Positions 35,352-43,137 of a stretch of 64,000 nucleotides of DNA are shown here, in pieces. The DNA lies in contig NZ_FNHF01000004.1 of NCBI RefSeq assembly GCF_900103695.1, forward strand, positions 62,001 to 126,000, in the 5' to 3' direction. The stretch is from Sediminibacillus halophilus (GTDB lineage Bacteria; Bacillota; Bacilli; Bacillales; Amphibacillaceae). The notes below the pieces were generated by a model. It worked only from the letters and a program-made list of their open reading frames with translations. It searched no databases and had not been told where the DNA came from. Every line of letters starts with the position of its first letter. Position 1 is the first letter of the stretch. Position numbers and translations under genes: made by a program.

Positions 35352-36360
35352 TCATTGTTTAATTGATTACTTAAGATTTTCAATTCCAAATAGCGATTTT
35401 ATAGTAGTAGCTGATGAGATCTTAGGAATCCCTATCTCCGAATTTTCTTCGGAGGTTAAGGGGTCACCTTACCCAACTTATGATGATTCTATCAGTTTTG
35501 CAAATATTAAACTTCATTCTTCTAAAAACCATAGTAGTATTCTCGTAGATATGGCAGGTCAAGCATGTCGACAATATGAAGAATATATGTCTAGGGTAGA
35601 TGGGTGGCACTGGCATGGTTTCATTTCATTTATTTTAGATAGACAGGGTAAAATAACAAGAATTGACCTAGCTTTAGATATTTTTGATGATTCAACACCA
35701 AGCGTTAAAGTGTTACAAGACTATATAAAACGAGGGCAGTTGAGTACGAAAAGCCACAAATTTATTGAAATAAACAGTGGTAGAATTCTTGATGGAAAGT
35801 TGACAGGTTTTTCATTGTATATCGGCTCTTCTCCTCAAATATTAAGAATTTATGATAAGAAACAGGAGAGAAAAGATAATACGGATGAAATTATTAATGT
35901 CGAAAAATGGGTGAGATGGGAACTTGAATTGACTGATGGAAAAGCTATGCAAGTAGGTTTTCATATAGCTGGTGGAAAACCCTTAAATGTTATAGTAAAA
36001 GGAATTTTGTCAGCTCACTATTGTTTTAAAACTCAACCTAAGAAAGTTAGTGATTTCCATAATAAGAATAGGTTGCCAACTATGAGATGGTGGCAAAAAT
36101 TTATTGATGGTATTGAAATGATACCTTTAAAAGTAACTCGTGACAAAATTACTTTAAAGAGAAAGAAAGGTTGGATTGAAAAATCTACTGTAAAATCTAT
36201 CAGTATGGTTTATGAGTCATTTGCTAGAGTGTATGGGGAAGAATATGCCGAGCATTACTTGAAAGAGTTAATATTAATGGGGAAGGGAAAAATAACCGAT
36301 TCTGATGAAACATTAATAGAGCAACGCATATTAGAACTTATGAGTGAGGATGAATACTAG
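35332..36360 (+). CDS. Rep_trans-type replication initiator / MobT-like relaxase
   Basis: Protein of 342 residues of the replication-initiation-factor family used as relaxase by Tn916 (Orf20) and ICEBs1 (NicK). Visible motifs are IDYLRFSI at the N-terminus, GKITRIDLALDIFDD (metal-binding acidic residues), and ILRIYDKKQERKDN, which contains the likely catalytic Tyr. WVRWELELTDGKA follows. ATG 35332 follows a weak GGTGA; longer upstream starts lie inside the previous gene. It should nick at the oriT-like region to start rolling-circle replication or transfer. Confidence 0.88.
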   Translation: MSRKLSNHCLIDYLRFSIPNSDFIVVADEILGIPISEFSSEVKGSPYPTYDDSISFANIKLHSSKNHSSILVDMAGQACRQYEEYMSRVDGWHWHGFISFILDRQGKITRIDLALDIFDDSTPSVKVLQDYIKRGQLSTKSHKFIEINSGRILDGKLTGFSLYIGSSPQILRIYDKKQERKDNTDEIINVEKWVRWELELTDGKAMQVGFHIAGGKPLNVIVKGILSAHYCFKTQPKKVSDFHNKNRLPTMRWWQKFIDGIEMIPLKVTRDKITLKRKKGWIEKSTVKSISMVYESFARVYGEEYAEHYLKELILMGKGKITDSDETLIEQRILELMSEDEY

Positions 36361-36371
36361 CATGGAAGGGA

Positions 36372-36593
36372 GTGGAGGTAGTGGGTGCAACAATATGTAA
36401 AGATGATTTAATTAAGATAGGATATAAGAAATATCAAGCTATTTCATTAATACGGCAAGCAAAAGCAATTATGGTGCAAGAAGGTTGTCCTTATTATAAT
36501 AATAAGAGGTTAGGGAGAGTTCCCACGCATGTTGTGGAGTCAATTTTAGGCGTTTCCCTAGTTTCCGAAACGGGTCAAATTAATGAAGCCTAA
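36372..36593 (+). CDS. DUF3173-family protein, putative excisionase-like
   Basis: A 73-residue protein matching DUF3173: CKDDLIKIGYKKYQAISLIR then KAIMVQEGCPYYNNKRLG and VPTHVVESILGV. These proteins are regularly encoded directly before tyrosine integrases on Gram-positive elements and have a helix-turn-helix-like pattern, so a recombination-directionality role is likely but not shown. GTG 36372 follows GGAAGG. It overlaps the integrase gene by 11 bases. Confidence 0.85.
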   Translation: MEVVGATICKDDLIKIGYKKYQAISLIRQAKAIMVQEGCPYYNNKRLGRVPTHVVESILGVSLVSETGQINEA

Positions 36594-37824
36594 GACACAA
36601 CGAAAAACGAAATATCCTGGTGTATACGTTGATTTGAATGGAAGTTATTTTTATCAAACGGAATTTGGAATTGACCGTGTCACGGGGAAAAGGGTTAGAA
36701 AAAAAGGTAGAAAAGATATAAATGGAAAGCCTTTTTCTTCTGCTTTTGAAGCAAATAAAGAATTGATAAGACTAAAAAGAGAGTTTCATAAAGTCAATAG
36801 CTATGCTAATTATAAAATGGCTTATGGCCAGTTTATGGATAAAGTTTATGAGCCCTATTATAAAACAGAAGTAGAAGAAAGTACTTTCTTAGCTAGGAAA
36901 ACACCTTTGCAAATAATTAGGAATAGATTTGATTCCATTCCACTTCGAGATATCACTGTGGAAGATGTTCAGAATTTCCGAACATGGTTATTATCTAGCA
37001 AAGAGGATGGCGGTAATGGATATTCTCAATCCTATGCCAGTTTAGTTTTTGGCATATTGCGAAAGAGTTTAGATATAGCTGTAGAAATGCAGTATTTAGA
37101 ATATAATATTTCCAAAAAAGTAAAGGCTATTGGTAAAGGTAAAGCTATTGTAGCATATTGGACTAAGGCAGAGTTTGAAAAAGTATTACAACAAATATAT
37201 ATTGGTGATTTCTATGAACATTTGAATTTTGTAATGCTATGGCTTTACTACATGACTGGTATTCGAGTGAATGAAGGAACTGCCTTATGGTGGAGTGATG
37301 TTGATTTAGAAAAAAGACGTTTAAGAGTTCATAATATGCTTATTTTAAAGAATAAACAAGACTGGAAAAGAAATTTTTATACGAAAACAGAAGATGGAAA
37401 AAGAACAATAGCTCTTGATAATGATACAGTGAAAGTTCTTAGAGAGTGGAAAAGAAGACAATCTGAAATAGGCATGGGTAGCGAAAATGATTTTATTTTT
37501 AGTTATGATGGATTACCTATGTTGAAATCGACTATTTCAAGGATTATTAAAAGATATGCTAAGCTAGCAAGTGTAAAAGAAATCCAAGCAAAAGGGTTAA
37601 GACATTCTCATGCCTCATATTTAATTAATGAATTTAATGTTTCCGTACTTGTGCTATCTCAAAGGATGGGACATAGTTCACCAGAAATAACACTAAAGCA
37701 TTATTCTCACATGTGGGAAGGTGCCGATACAGTTATTGCTGATGAGATGGAAGGGAATATAAAGATCGAAACTGCAAAGGAAACACAAATAAAGTTTAAT
37801 GGAAATCAAAATTTAAAAAAGTGA
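36583..37824 (+). CDS. int: Tyrosine recombinase / integrase
   Basis: Integrase of 413 residues. An N-terminal arm-binding domain (KYPGVYVDLNGSYFYQTEFG) is followed by a core-binding SAM-like domain (about 75-180) and the catalytic domain. Catalytic residues are R228 in MTGIRVNEG, the Lys in TKTEDGKRT, KGLRH with R340 (Lys replaces the usual first His of the HxxR box), H364 in RMGHSS and the Tyr nucleophile Y374 in LKHYSHMW. It would integrate at the guaA 3' end and, with an excisionase, excise the element. The arm-site repeats near both ends fit its N-terminal domain. Confidence 0.93.
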   Translation: MKPKTQRKTKYPGVYVDLNGSYFYQTEFGIDRVTGKRVRKKGRKDINGKPFSSAFEANKELIRLKREFHKVNSYANYKMAYGQFMDKVYEPYYKTEVEESTFLARKTPLQIIRNRFDSIPLRDITVEDVQNFRTWLLSSKEDGGNGYSQSYASLVFGILRKSLDIAVEMQYLEYNISKKVKAIGKGKAIVAYWTKAEFEKVLQQIYIGDFYEHLNFVMLWLYYMTGIRVNEGTALWWSDVDLEKRRLRVHNMLILKNKQDWKRNFYTKTEDGKRTIALDNDTVKVLREWKRRQSEIGMGSENDFIFSYDGLPMLKSTISRIIKRYAKLASVKEIQAKGLRHSHASYLINEFNVSVLVLSQRMGHSSPEITLKHYSHMWEGADTVIADEMEGNIKIETAKETQIKFNGNQNLKK

Positions 37825-37920
37825 AGTATAAAGGTAAGCTAATATTAGCTGAAACACCTATCGAATACTGTTATTAAAATCCTTTTCATGGAATTGATAA
37901 ACATTAAAGGAGACATTCGA

Positions 37921-38730
37921 ATGGCAAATATTTTTTCTATTAGTGATATTCATGGATGTTACGAAGCTATGATTGATACATTAAGTTTAATTGATTTAGA
38001 ATCTGACGAGAATAGTAAACTTCTTTTTTTAGGAGACTATATAAATAGAGGGAAGGATAGTTGTAGAGTTCTTTATCATATTAAAAATCTAGAAGAAAAA
38101 TATCCTAATCAAGTAGTTGTATTAATTGGAAATCATGAGCAAATGTTTTTGGATTGGTATTGCAGTGAGGATGAATTTATATGGTTATCACAAGATCAAC
38201 AACTATTGACTACAAAAAGTTTTTTTGAAACAGAACATTGGGAGTATTTTTTTAGAGAATTACAACATCTGGAACGTTTCACACCAAGAATGAGTAATTT
38301 TATTAAAGGTGAGATGAAGAAAGAACATACAGGGTTATTTAAATGGCTCCTATCAAAAAGTAAAGAATTCTTCTATGAAACTGAAATGCAAATTTATGTG
38401 CATGCTGGAGTGTGTGAAGCTGATTCTGAATTATGGAAGCATGCAACAGAACCTCATGAATTCACATGGAAATATCCGGCTGAAACAGGGTCATTTTATA
38501 AAGATATAATAGCAGGGCACGTTTCTACAGTTGATGTTACCAATGATAACAGTTATTTGGGTAAGGTATTTTGGGATGGACAGAGTCATTTTTTTATTGA
38601 TGGAGAAACAATAGAAAGTAATATAGTTCCATTATTAAAATTTGATACTTGTACGGGTGTATACTCGAGTTATAATAAACTAACTAATGATTCTTGGGTT
38701 GAATATAAAATAGCGAAGAGGAGTGTTTAA
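37921..38730 (+). CDS. PPP-type metallophosphoesterase (cargo)
   Basis: Calcineurin-like phosphatase of 269 residues. The metal-site motifs of the PPP/PrpE/ApaH group are present in order: SDIHGCYEAM, LGDYINRGKDS, IGNHEQMF, then YVHAGV and IIAGHVST with the later His ligands. Such enzymes dephosphorylate Ser/Thr or hydrolyse diadenosine polyphosphates. ATG 37921 has AAAGGAG before it. It sits between the integrase and attR, a usual cargo position, and is followed directly by an unknown gene that seems to form a pair with it. Confidence 0.85.
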   Translation: MANIFSISDIHGCYEAMIDTLSLIDLESDENSKLLFLGDYINRGKDSCRVLYHIKNLEEKYPNQVVVLIGNHEQMFLDWYCSEDEFIWLSQDQQLLTTKSFFETEHWEYFFRELQHLERFTPRMSNFIKGEMKKEHTGLFKWLLSKSKEFFYETEMQIYVHAGVCEADSELWKHATEPHEFTWKYPAETGSFYKDIIAGHVSTVDVTNDNSYLGKVFWDGQSHFFIDGETIESNIVPLLKFDTCTGVYSSYNKLTNDSWVEYKIAKRSV

Positions 38731-38731
38731 T

Positions 38732-39133
38732 TTGAGTAATATTGTTACCTATGAAACTTATTTACAAGCAATCGATAACTTAACATTTGAAGAATCTACG
38801 GATATTTATAACGAGATTATTAAATCAGCCAATACAAATGATCAAGAATTTCAAGAATTCTGGGAAGATATGATGGATAATGCTATTACTTATGCGAATA
38901 CGCGAGCAAAATGGAGTATACAAACTTCAACTGAACGTAGAGAAGTAGATGAAAGAAGAACTAGGCAACACAATGGCTTTATGGCTAGTTTGAAATTAAT
39001 CGCCTCATATATGAAAGAGCAAAATTGGAATGCTGCTTGGTTCGATCGGTTAGGAACAATTGAAAATGATAGAAAACGTTTTGGTGATTTTGCTTGTTAT
39101 TTAGTTTTTATTAATTCTATAAATGCTAGATAA
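38732..39133 (+). CDS. 133-residue hypothetical partner of the phosphatase
   Basis: Unrecognised helical protein starting MSNIVTYETYLQAIDNLTF and ending FACYLVFINSINAR. It contains a basic/acidic segment (STERREVDERRTRQHNG) and a WNAAWFDRLG motif; there is no membrane segment. It starts at TTG 38732, two bases after the phosphatase stop, with AAGAGGA about nine bases upstream (GTG 38723 is an alternative). The tight linkage suggests a two-gene functional unit, possibly a substrate, inhibitor or targeting partner of the phosphatase. Confidence 0.7.
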   Translation: MSNIVTYETYLQAIDNLTFEESTDIYNEIIKSANTNDQEFQEFWEDMMDNAITYANTRAKWSIQTSTERREVDERRTRQHNGFMASLKLIASYMKEQNWNAAWFDRLGTIENDRKRFGDFACYLVFINSINAR

Positions 39134-39143
39134 TGAAATCAAT

Positions 39144-39163
39144 ACCCACCATTATCCCCACCA
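39144..39163. promoter_or_regulatory. Right arm-type integrase sites
   Basis: ACCCACCA (39144-39151) and CCCCACCA (39156-39163), 12 bases apart, about 70 bases inside attR. They mirror the left pair at 28584-28603 in sequence, spacing and orientation. Confidence 0.6.
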
Positions 39164-39225
39164 AAGTTGTAATTATGACAATGGATTGCTTTAATGATAA
39201 GGTTTTAAAGAGATAAGTTACAATA

Positions 39226-39236
39226 GAGTGGGAATA
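39226..39236. other. attR core of the guaA element
   Basis: GAGTGGGAATA, identical to the guaA 3' end; the flanking bases are partly similar (CNATN before, GAA after). Confidence 0.85.
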
Positions 39237-39249
39237 GAAGAACAAAACA

Positions 39250-39322
39250 CGAACATTTCTATCATTTAACAATAAAAACATTCGTAAAACCTCTTGACGA
39301 AAATGTGGGACGTTAGTATGAT
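39250..39322 (+). promoter_or_regulatory. PurBox pair and promoter of pbuG
   Basis: CGAACATT (39250-39257) and an inverted ACATTCG (39278-39284) resemble the paired PurR boxes of B. subtilis, although the second is weaker. The promoter follows: TTGACG (39294-39299), 17 bases, TATGAT (39317-39322). It starts only 13 bases beyond attR, so the insertion left pbuG control intact. Confidence 0.65.
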
Positions 39323-39357
39323 AGTAAAGTAATTTTAAATAAATACTGATTGAAACA

Positions 39358-39430
39358 ACCGTCGTATAATTTTGGGGATATGGCCCATGAGTTTCTACCG
39401 GACTACCGTAAATGGTCTGACTACGCTGGT
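39358..39430 (+). promoter_or_regulatory. Guanine riboswitch aptamer of pbuG
   Basis: P1 arms ACCGTCGTA (39358-39366) and TACGCTGGT (39422-39430) pair with one mismatch and one G-U. The core TTTCTACCGGACTACCGTAAAT and TCTGACTACG are present. The C before TACG corresponds to C74, so guanine/hypoxanthine is the ligand. Confidence 0.9.
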
Positions 39431-39479
39431 GATTGACAGAGGATCTTTTGTTGTTGATTCCCATACACGTATGTCCGGT

Positions 39480-39515
39480 AGCGCTCTTGGTTTAGACCAG
39501 GAGCGCTTTTTTTCG
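39480..39515 (+). terminator. Riboswitch terminator of pbuG
   Basis: AGCGCTCTTGG (39480-39490) pairs with CCAGGAGCGCT (39497-39507, one G-U), followed by a T-run. Confidence 0.85.
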
Positions 39516-39588
39516 TTGGAACAGTAATTCATTTGGTTATGTAGTTTTGGAAATAATTTACTGCGACGGATAAGGGGAGGAATAGAGA

Positions 39589-40923
39589 ATGAAAAAATAT
39601 TTTCGGTTCGAGGAACTTGGTACCAATTACCGGACGGAATTCATCGCCGGTCTGACCACTTTCTTGGGGATGGCGTATATTTTGTTTGTCAACCCGGCAA
39701 CACTTGCCCTGGTGGGCGTTGAGGAACTGCCGGAAGGCGTGACACGAATTGATCAGGGAGCCGTATTTACCGCCACCGCACTGGCAGCGGCTGTCGGAAC
39801 CCTTGTCATGGGTTTGTTTGCCAAGTATCCGATTGCGCTCGCTCCGGGGATGGGCTTAAATGCTTTCTTTGCATACACGGTCATCCTTGGCTATGGCATT
39901 CCGTGGGAAACAGCTTTAGCGGGCGTGCTTGCTTCCGGGCTGATTTTTATCGTTTTGACACTGACGGGACTGCGGGAAAGAATCATCAATGCCATTCCTG
40001 GCAATCTTAAAATGGCTGTTGGAGCTGGTATTGGCTTGTTTATCGCTTTTATTGGCTTTCAAAATTCAGGAATCGTCATCGGTGACCCGGACACCATGGT
40101 GGCCCTTGGAGATTTGACCGATCCGAACACGTTGCTGGCAGTATTCGGAGTTGTCGTAACAGTCATCTTGCTTGCTTCCAATGTGAAGGGCGGCGTATTT
40201 TACGGGATGATCATCACCGCGATTGCAGGTATGATTGTCGGATTGATCGACCCGCCATCTAGTGCTAGCGACGTCGTCGGGCCTGCTCCAAGCCTTGCGC
40301 CGACTTTCGGACAGGCTTTTGCCCATTTCGGTGATATCTTTACGATCCAGATGCTTGTCGTCATCCTGACATTTTTGTTCGTTGACTTTTTTGATACGGC
40401 TGGAACACTGGTGGCTGTTGCGACCAAAGCAGGTCTTATGAAGGACAACAAATTGCCGCGTGCAGGAAAAGCGTTGTTCTCTGACTCCGCAGCAACAGTT
40501 GTCGGAGCGACGCTTGGCACATCGACGACGACTTCTTATGTCGAGTCGACAACCGGCGTAAGTGCAGGAGGGAAAACAGGTTTCACTTCGGTGGTAACAG
40601 CCGCTTTCTTCTTGCTTGCGCTATTCTTCTCGCCGCTTTTGAGTATCGTGACGTCTGCAGTGACGGCGCCAGCTTTGATTATCGTTGGTGTCCTGATGTG
40701 CTCCACATTGAGGGACATTGAATGGGGCAGCTTTGAAATTGCCGTGCCGGCGTTTCTGACGATCATCATGATGCCGTTGACCTACAGCATCGCTACCGGA
40801 ATTGCCATCGGTTTTGTCTTTTATCCAATCACGATGCTGGTAAAAGGGAAAGCAAAAGAAATCAATCCGGTTATGTATCTGCTGTTTGTCATTTTCATCT
40901 TGTACTTTATTTTCTTAAGCTAA
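39589..40923 (+). CDS. pbuG: Hypoxanthine/guanine permease (NCS2/AzgA family)
   Basis: Membrane protein of 444 residues with about 12-14 hydrophobic segments. Family signatures are RTEFIAGLTTFLGMAYILFV at the N-terminus, LAPGMGLNAFFAYTV, FVDFFDTAGTLVAVA and the substrate-site-like GTSTTTSYVESTTGVSAGG. It imports hypoxanthine and guanine for salvage. GGGGAGGAATAGAG precedes the ATG. Location downstream of guaA and its own guanine riboswitch match B. subtilis pbuG. It is transcribed separately from guaA, now with the mobile element in between. Confidence 0.95.
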   Translation: MKKYFRFEELGTNYRTEFIAGLTTFLGMAYILFVNPATLALVGVEELPEGVTRIDQGAVFTATALAAAVGTLVMGLFAKYPIALAPGMGLNAFFAYTVILGYGIPWETALAGVLASGLIFIVLTLTGLRERIINAIPGNLKMAVGAGIGLFIAFIGFQNSGIVIGDPDTMVALGDLTDPNTLLAVFGVVVTVILLASNVKGGVFYGMIITAIAGMIVGLIDPPSSASDVVGPAPSLAPTFGQAFAHFGDIFTIQMLVVILTFLFVDFFDTAGTLVAVATKAGLMKDNKLPRAGKALFSDSAATVVGATLGTSTTTSYVESTTGVSAGGKTGFTSVVTAAFFLLALFFSPLLSIVTSAVTAPALIIVGVLMCSTLRDIEWGSFEIAVPAFLTIIMMPLTYSIATGIAIGFVFYPITMLVKGKAKEINPVMYLLFVIFILYFIFLS

Positions 40924-41053
40924 TGAAAAATGGTTGAAGGATAATATAGATTCGTAACAGAAATAATTTCAACATTTTACCGATTACGCAGTGGATAGAA
41001 ACTGCGCAGTAACTCTCTTATTCTGATGATAGATGAGTGCAAAACCGCGCTGC

Positions 41054-41166
41054 GGCAGAACACTTCGCTTTCCATGGGCACGGCCTCAGCCTCCGCAGAA
41101 GCAAAGAACGCTTCTTTACGGGGTCTTCGGACGCGTGCTGTTCCCATAGGAGTCTTCGTGTTCTGC
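41054..41166 (+). repeat. Structured intergenic repeat, copy 1
   Basis: 113 bases with terminal stem GCAGAACAC / GTGTTCTGC. The conserved interior reads CTTCGCTTTCC-GGGCACGGC-TCAGC, then GCTGTTCCC-AGGAGTCT. Same family as copies 2-4. Confidence 0.75.
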
Positions 41167-41262
41167 CTCCGCTGGTAGGGGTTCTCTGCGTTTTGGTAAG
41201 GGATTCCACATGTTAGACATATTTTAGTACTTCTTCAACTTTTATTCAAAAATCTATCTTAA

Positions 41263-41380
41263 GCGGCGGAAATTGCGACACTCCTGGGGGAAGAGCAGCT
41301 TCCGAAGACCCCGCAGGGAGCGCAATTTGCTCGCGAGGAGGCTGAGGTGCTGCCCCCGGAAAGGGAGTGATTTCCGCCGC
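41263..41380 (-). repeat. Structured intergenic repeat, copy 2 (inverted)
   Basis: 118 bases with terminal stem GCGGCGGAAAT / ATTTCCGCCGC. Its reverse complement carries the same CTTTCC, CTCAGCCTCC and TTCCC-AGGAGT interior as copy 1. Confidence 0.75.
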
Positions 41381-41675
41381 GCTGGACTTACGCTCCGCTT
41401 CATTAGACCGAGTGTGAGCAATAAAAAATGAATTTTCATTACTGCGCAGTTTATATTAAACCGGCAAAGAAAGACCGAACGAGTTCGAAATGTAAAATTC
41501 GAATCATTGTTCGGTTTTCGCTTTACCCGCTGTGACATTTGTCCGTGCTCTTTTCTTCATTATTTTTCATACCGGTGGACTAGCGCTCAAGTTCAATAAG
41601 GAAGGGAGAGGAATGGTGGTAACAACACAAGGGTGTTGTTTAATTCGAACACAATCCTTTCTTGCATTCATCCCA

Positions 41676-42107
41676 CTACTCCTCCATGTCGACAATCTCT
41701 AAACGAGTTTTCTTGTCGTCGTTTTTCATCAAACGATGAAGTCGGATGACCAGTAAGCCGCGCTGATAGGAGGCATCCACTTTTTCCCGGCGTACGGGGT
41801 AGGGTAGATCGATCTTCCGTTCAAAACTGCCATGCAAGATTTCCTCCCGGACGACCTGTCCCTCTGCCTCCTTCATATCGATGCTTCCTCGAATTTCCAA
41901 AGTCGCATGATGAACAAAAATATCGATATTTTTTAAATTACTGACTCCGGGAAGGCTGGCAATACAGACAACTTCTTTGTCTTTCTTGTACAAGTTTATC
42001 TGTGGAAGAGGCGGTTTCAAAACCCCTTCAAACTCATTCCAGAAGCTATCACCGAAAAAGTGATCCATATTCCGCTTCCATTCCCCCATGTTCCTAAATG
42101 GATCCAC
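41676..42107 (-). CDS. Hsp20/alpha-crystallin family protein
   Basis: Small heat-shock-type protein of 143 residues. The alpha-crystallin domain (about 45-135) includes INLYKKDKEVVCIASLPGV, ATLEIRGSI, ILHGSFERKIDLPYPV and ASYQRGLLVIRL; the usual GxLxI motif appears as GLLVI. GTG 42107 (MDPFRNMGEWKR) is chosen because AAGGGGGAA lies eight bases upstream; the longer TTG frame to 42140 places that site inside the gene. It resembles YocM/CotP-like proteins of Bacilli. Stands alone. Confidence 0.8.
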   Translation of the reverse strand: MDPFRNMGEWKRNMDHFFGDSFWNEFEGVLKPPLPQINLYKKDKEVVCIASLPGVSNLKNIDIFVHHATLEIRGSIDMKEAEGQVVREEILHGSFERKIDLPYPVRREKVDASYQRGLLVIRLHRLMKNDDKKTRLEIVDMEE

Positions 42108-42221
42108 AACAATTCCCCCTTTTTTAGTTGTTTTAGCCAATTAAAATGCGATATATTGTATGCATGAAACAAAGATGGGTGAATGCCCCGTGTTTTTCAG
42201 TAATGTTTTAGGAGGAATTTA

Positions 42222-42818
42222 ATGCTCGATAATGCAATCATCATGGTATCCATCATTTTGATTATCAATATTGTTTATGTTTCTTTTTCCACGATTCGTA
42301 TGATTCTGACCCTGAAGGGCAGAAGATATATAGCTGCGATTGTCAGCATGTTTGAAATCACCATTTACGTATTAGGACTCGGTTTGGTGCTCGACAACCT
42401 GGATCAAATCGAAAATATTATCGCCTATGCACTTGGCTTCGGGATCGGCGTTGTCGTCGGTTCGATGATCGAAGAGAAACTCGCATTAGGCTATATAACC
42501 GTCAATGTGATCTCATCCGATCCAGAAATCGAATTTACGAAGCAGCTGCGCGACAAAGGATACGGTGTCACCAGCTGGTACGCTTACGGTATGGACGGCG
42601 ACCGGCTCGCCATGCAAATTTTGACCCCGCGTAAGTACGAACTCCAGCTTTACGAAACCATTCGGCTGATCGATTCCAAAGCTTTTATCATCGCGTATGA
42701 ACCGAAGCAGATCTATGGCGGATTCTGGGTGAAACAAGTCAGGAGGGGACGGATCAAAAGTGGCAAAAAAGAAGAAAAGCAAGAGCAGCAGGAAGCCATC
42801 CAGCACAACGAACAGTAA
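42222..42818 (+). CDS. yebE: UPF0316 membrane protein YebE-like (DUF5698 + DUF2179)
   Basis: Protein of 198 residues. Three N-terminal membrane helices (about 4-24, 37-57, 63-83) are followed by a cytoplasmic DUF2179 domain ([25 protein letters not shown] region) and a Lys/Glu/Gln-rich tail. The family has no established function. Its place before yebG and purE matches B. subtilis. The ribosome site is TAGGAGGAA. It overlaps the next gene by 59 bases. Confidence 0.88.
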   Translation: MLDNAIIMVSIILIINIVYVSFSTIRMILTLKGRRYIAAIVSMFEITIYVLGLGLVLDNLDQIENIIAYALGFGIGVVVGSMIEEKLALGYITVNVISSDPEIEFTKQLRDKGYGVTSWYAYGMDGDRLAMQILTPRKYELQLYETIRLIDSKAFIIAYEPKQIYGGFWVKQVRRGRIKSGKKEEKQEQQEAIQHNEQ

Positions 42819-43011
42819 ACGAAGGTTTGAACTGTTGGAGGGAGAGAGCATCGATCAGTGCCTGGATCGGATTGCCCGAGAAGGGTACACCCCGGTCAGA
42901 AGAACAGAGGAACCTATTTTCGAAGAGGTCAGCAAGAATGGAGAAACCAGCTATCAGCCGGTAGATCGAACAATTATATTCGAAGCTGTTCCTGTCAAAC
43001 ACGAACAATAA
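42760..43011 (+). CDS. yebG: NETI-motif protein, YebG-like
   Basis: An 83-residue protein with a very basic N-terminus ([15 protein letters not shown]), then [23 protein letters not shown] in the place of the NETI motif, and a C-terminal [13 protein letters not shown] 42760 uses AGGAGGGG 11 bases upstream. It overlaps yebE in another frame and precedes the pur operon as in B. subtilis. Its stop codon lies within the upstream PurBox. Confidence 0.82.
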   Translation: MAKKKKSKSSRKPSSTTNSKRRFELLEGESIDQCLDRIAREGYTPVRRTEEPIFEEVSKNGETSYQPVDRTIIFEAVPVKHEQ

Positions 43012-43071
43012 GGTTAATGGAAGAAGGATTGTTCGATTTTTGTTGACCATTTTTGTAAAGCTTGTTATCAT
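43002..43071 (+). promoter_or_regulatory. Inverted PurBoxes, yebG terminator and pur operon promoter
   Basis: CGAACAAT (43002-43009) and its complement ATTGTTCG (43028-43035) form paired PurR boxes; the second reads AAAAATCGAACAAT on the minus strand, close to AWWWCCGAACWWT. The same arms form a hairpin followed by ATTTTTG that can end yebG. The promoter follows: TTGACC (43043-43048), 17 bases, TATCAT (43066-43071). Confidence 0.75.
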
Positions 43072-43137
43072 AGAGATGCATTCGCAAACAAGGGCGGACT
43101 TTCGTGCCGCGTAAAGCATAATCAGCTGAATTTACCA

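Larger units (their letters stand above)
28483..39236. mobile_element. Integrative mobilizable element inserted at the 3' end of guaA
   Basis: About 10.75 kb bounded by the direct repeat GAGTGGGAATA (28483-28493 in guaA; 39226-39236). The interior is markedly AT-rich compared with both flanks and interrupts the conserved guaA-pbuG neighbourhood. In order it carries: a 79-residue gene, the ABC-3C cassette, an unknown 296-residue gene, an FtsK-type ATPase, an oriT-like region, a small replication-associated gene, a Rep_trans initiator-relaxase, a DUF3173 gene, a tyrosine integrase, and a phosphatase plus 133-residue cargo pair. No VirB4/conjugation-channel genes are present, so transfer would need a helper. 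Gene content and order resemble minimal Tn916/ICEBs1-related elements. Confidence 0.88.
40998..41453. repeat. Composite 0.46-kb element with terminal inverted repeats
   Basis: AAACTGCGCAGTAA lies near 40999-41012 and its complement near 41439-41452; each contains the palindrome ACTGCGCAGT (41001-41010, 41441-41450). Between them are two hairpin repeats in opposite orientation (41054-41166 and 41263-41380). No gene is visible in the 752 bases between pbuG and hsp20. A miniature transposon-like origin is possible; no clear target duplication is seen. Confidence 0.6.

Noticed and set aside
28483-39236. A complete self-transmissible ICE
   Set aside because: No VirB4-like ATPase, channel proteins or cell-wall hydrolase are present; only integrase, relaxase, coupling ATPase and cargo were found, so mobilizable is the safer label.
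40998-41538. Antisense open frames in the repeat region
   Set aside because: They run through the hairpin repeats, lack ribosome sites and have skewed composition, so they are shadows of the repeats.
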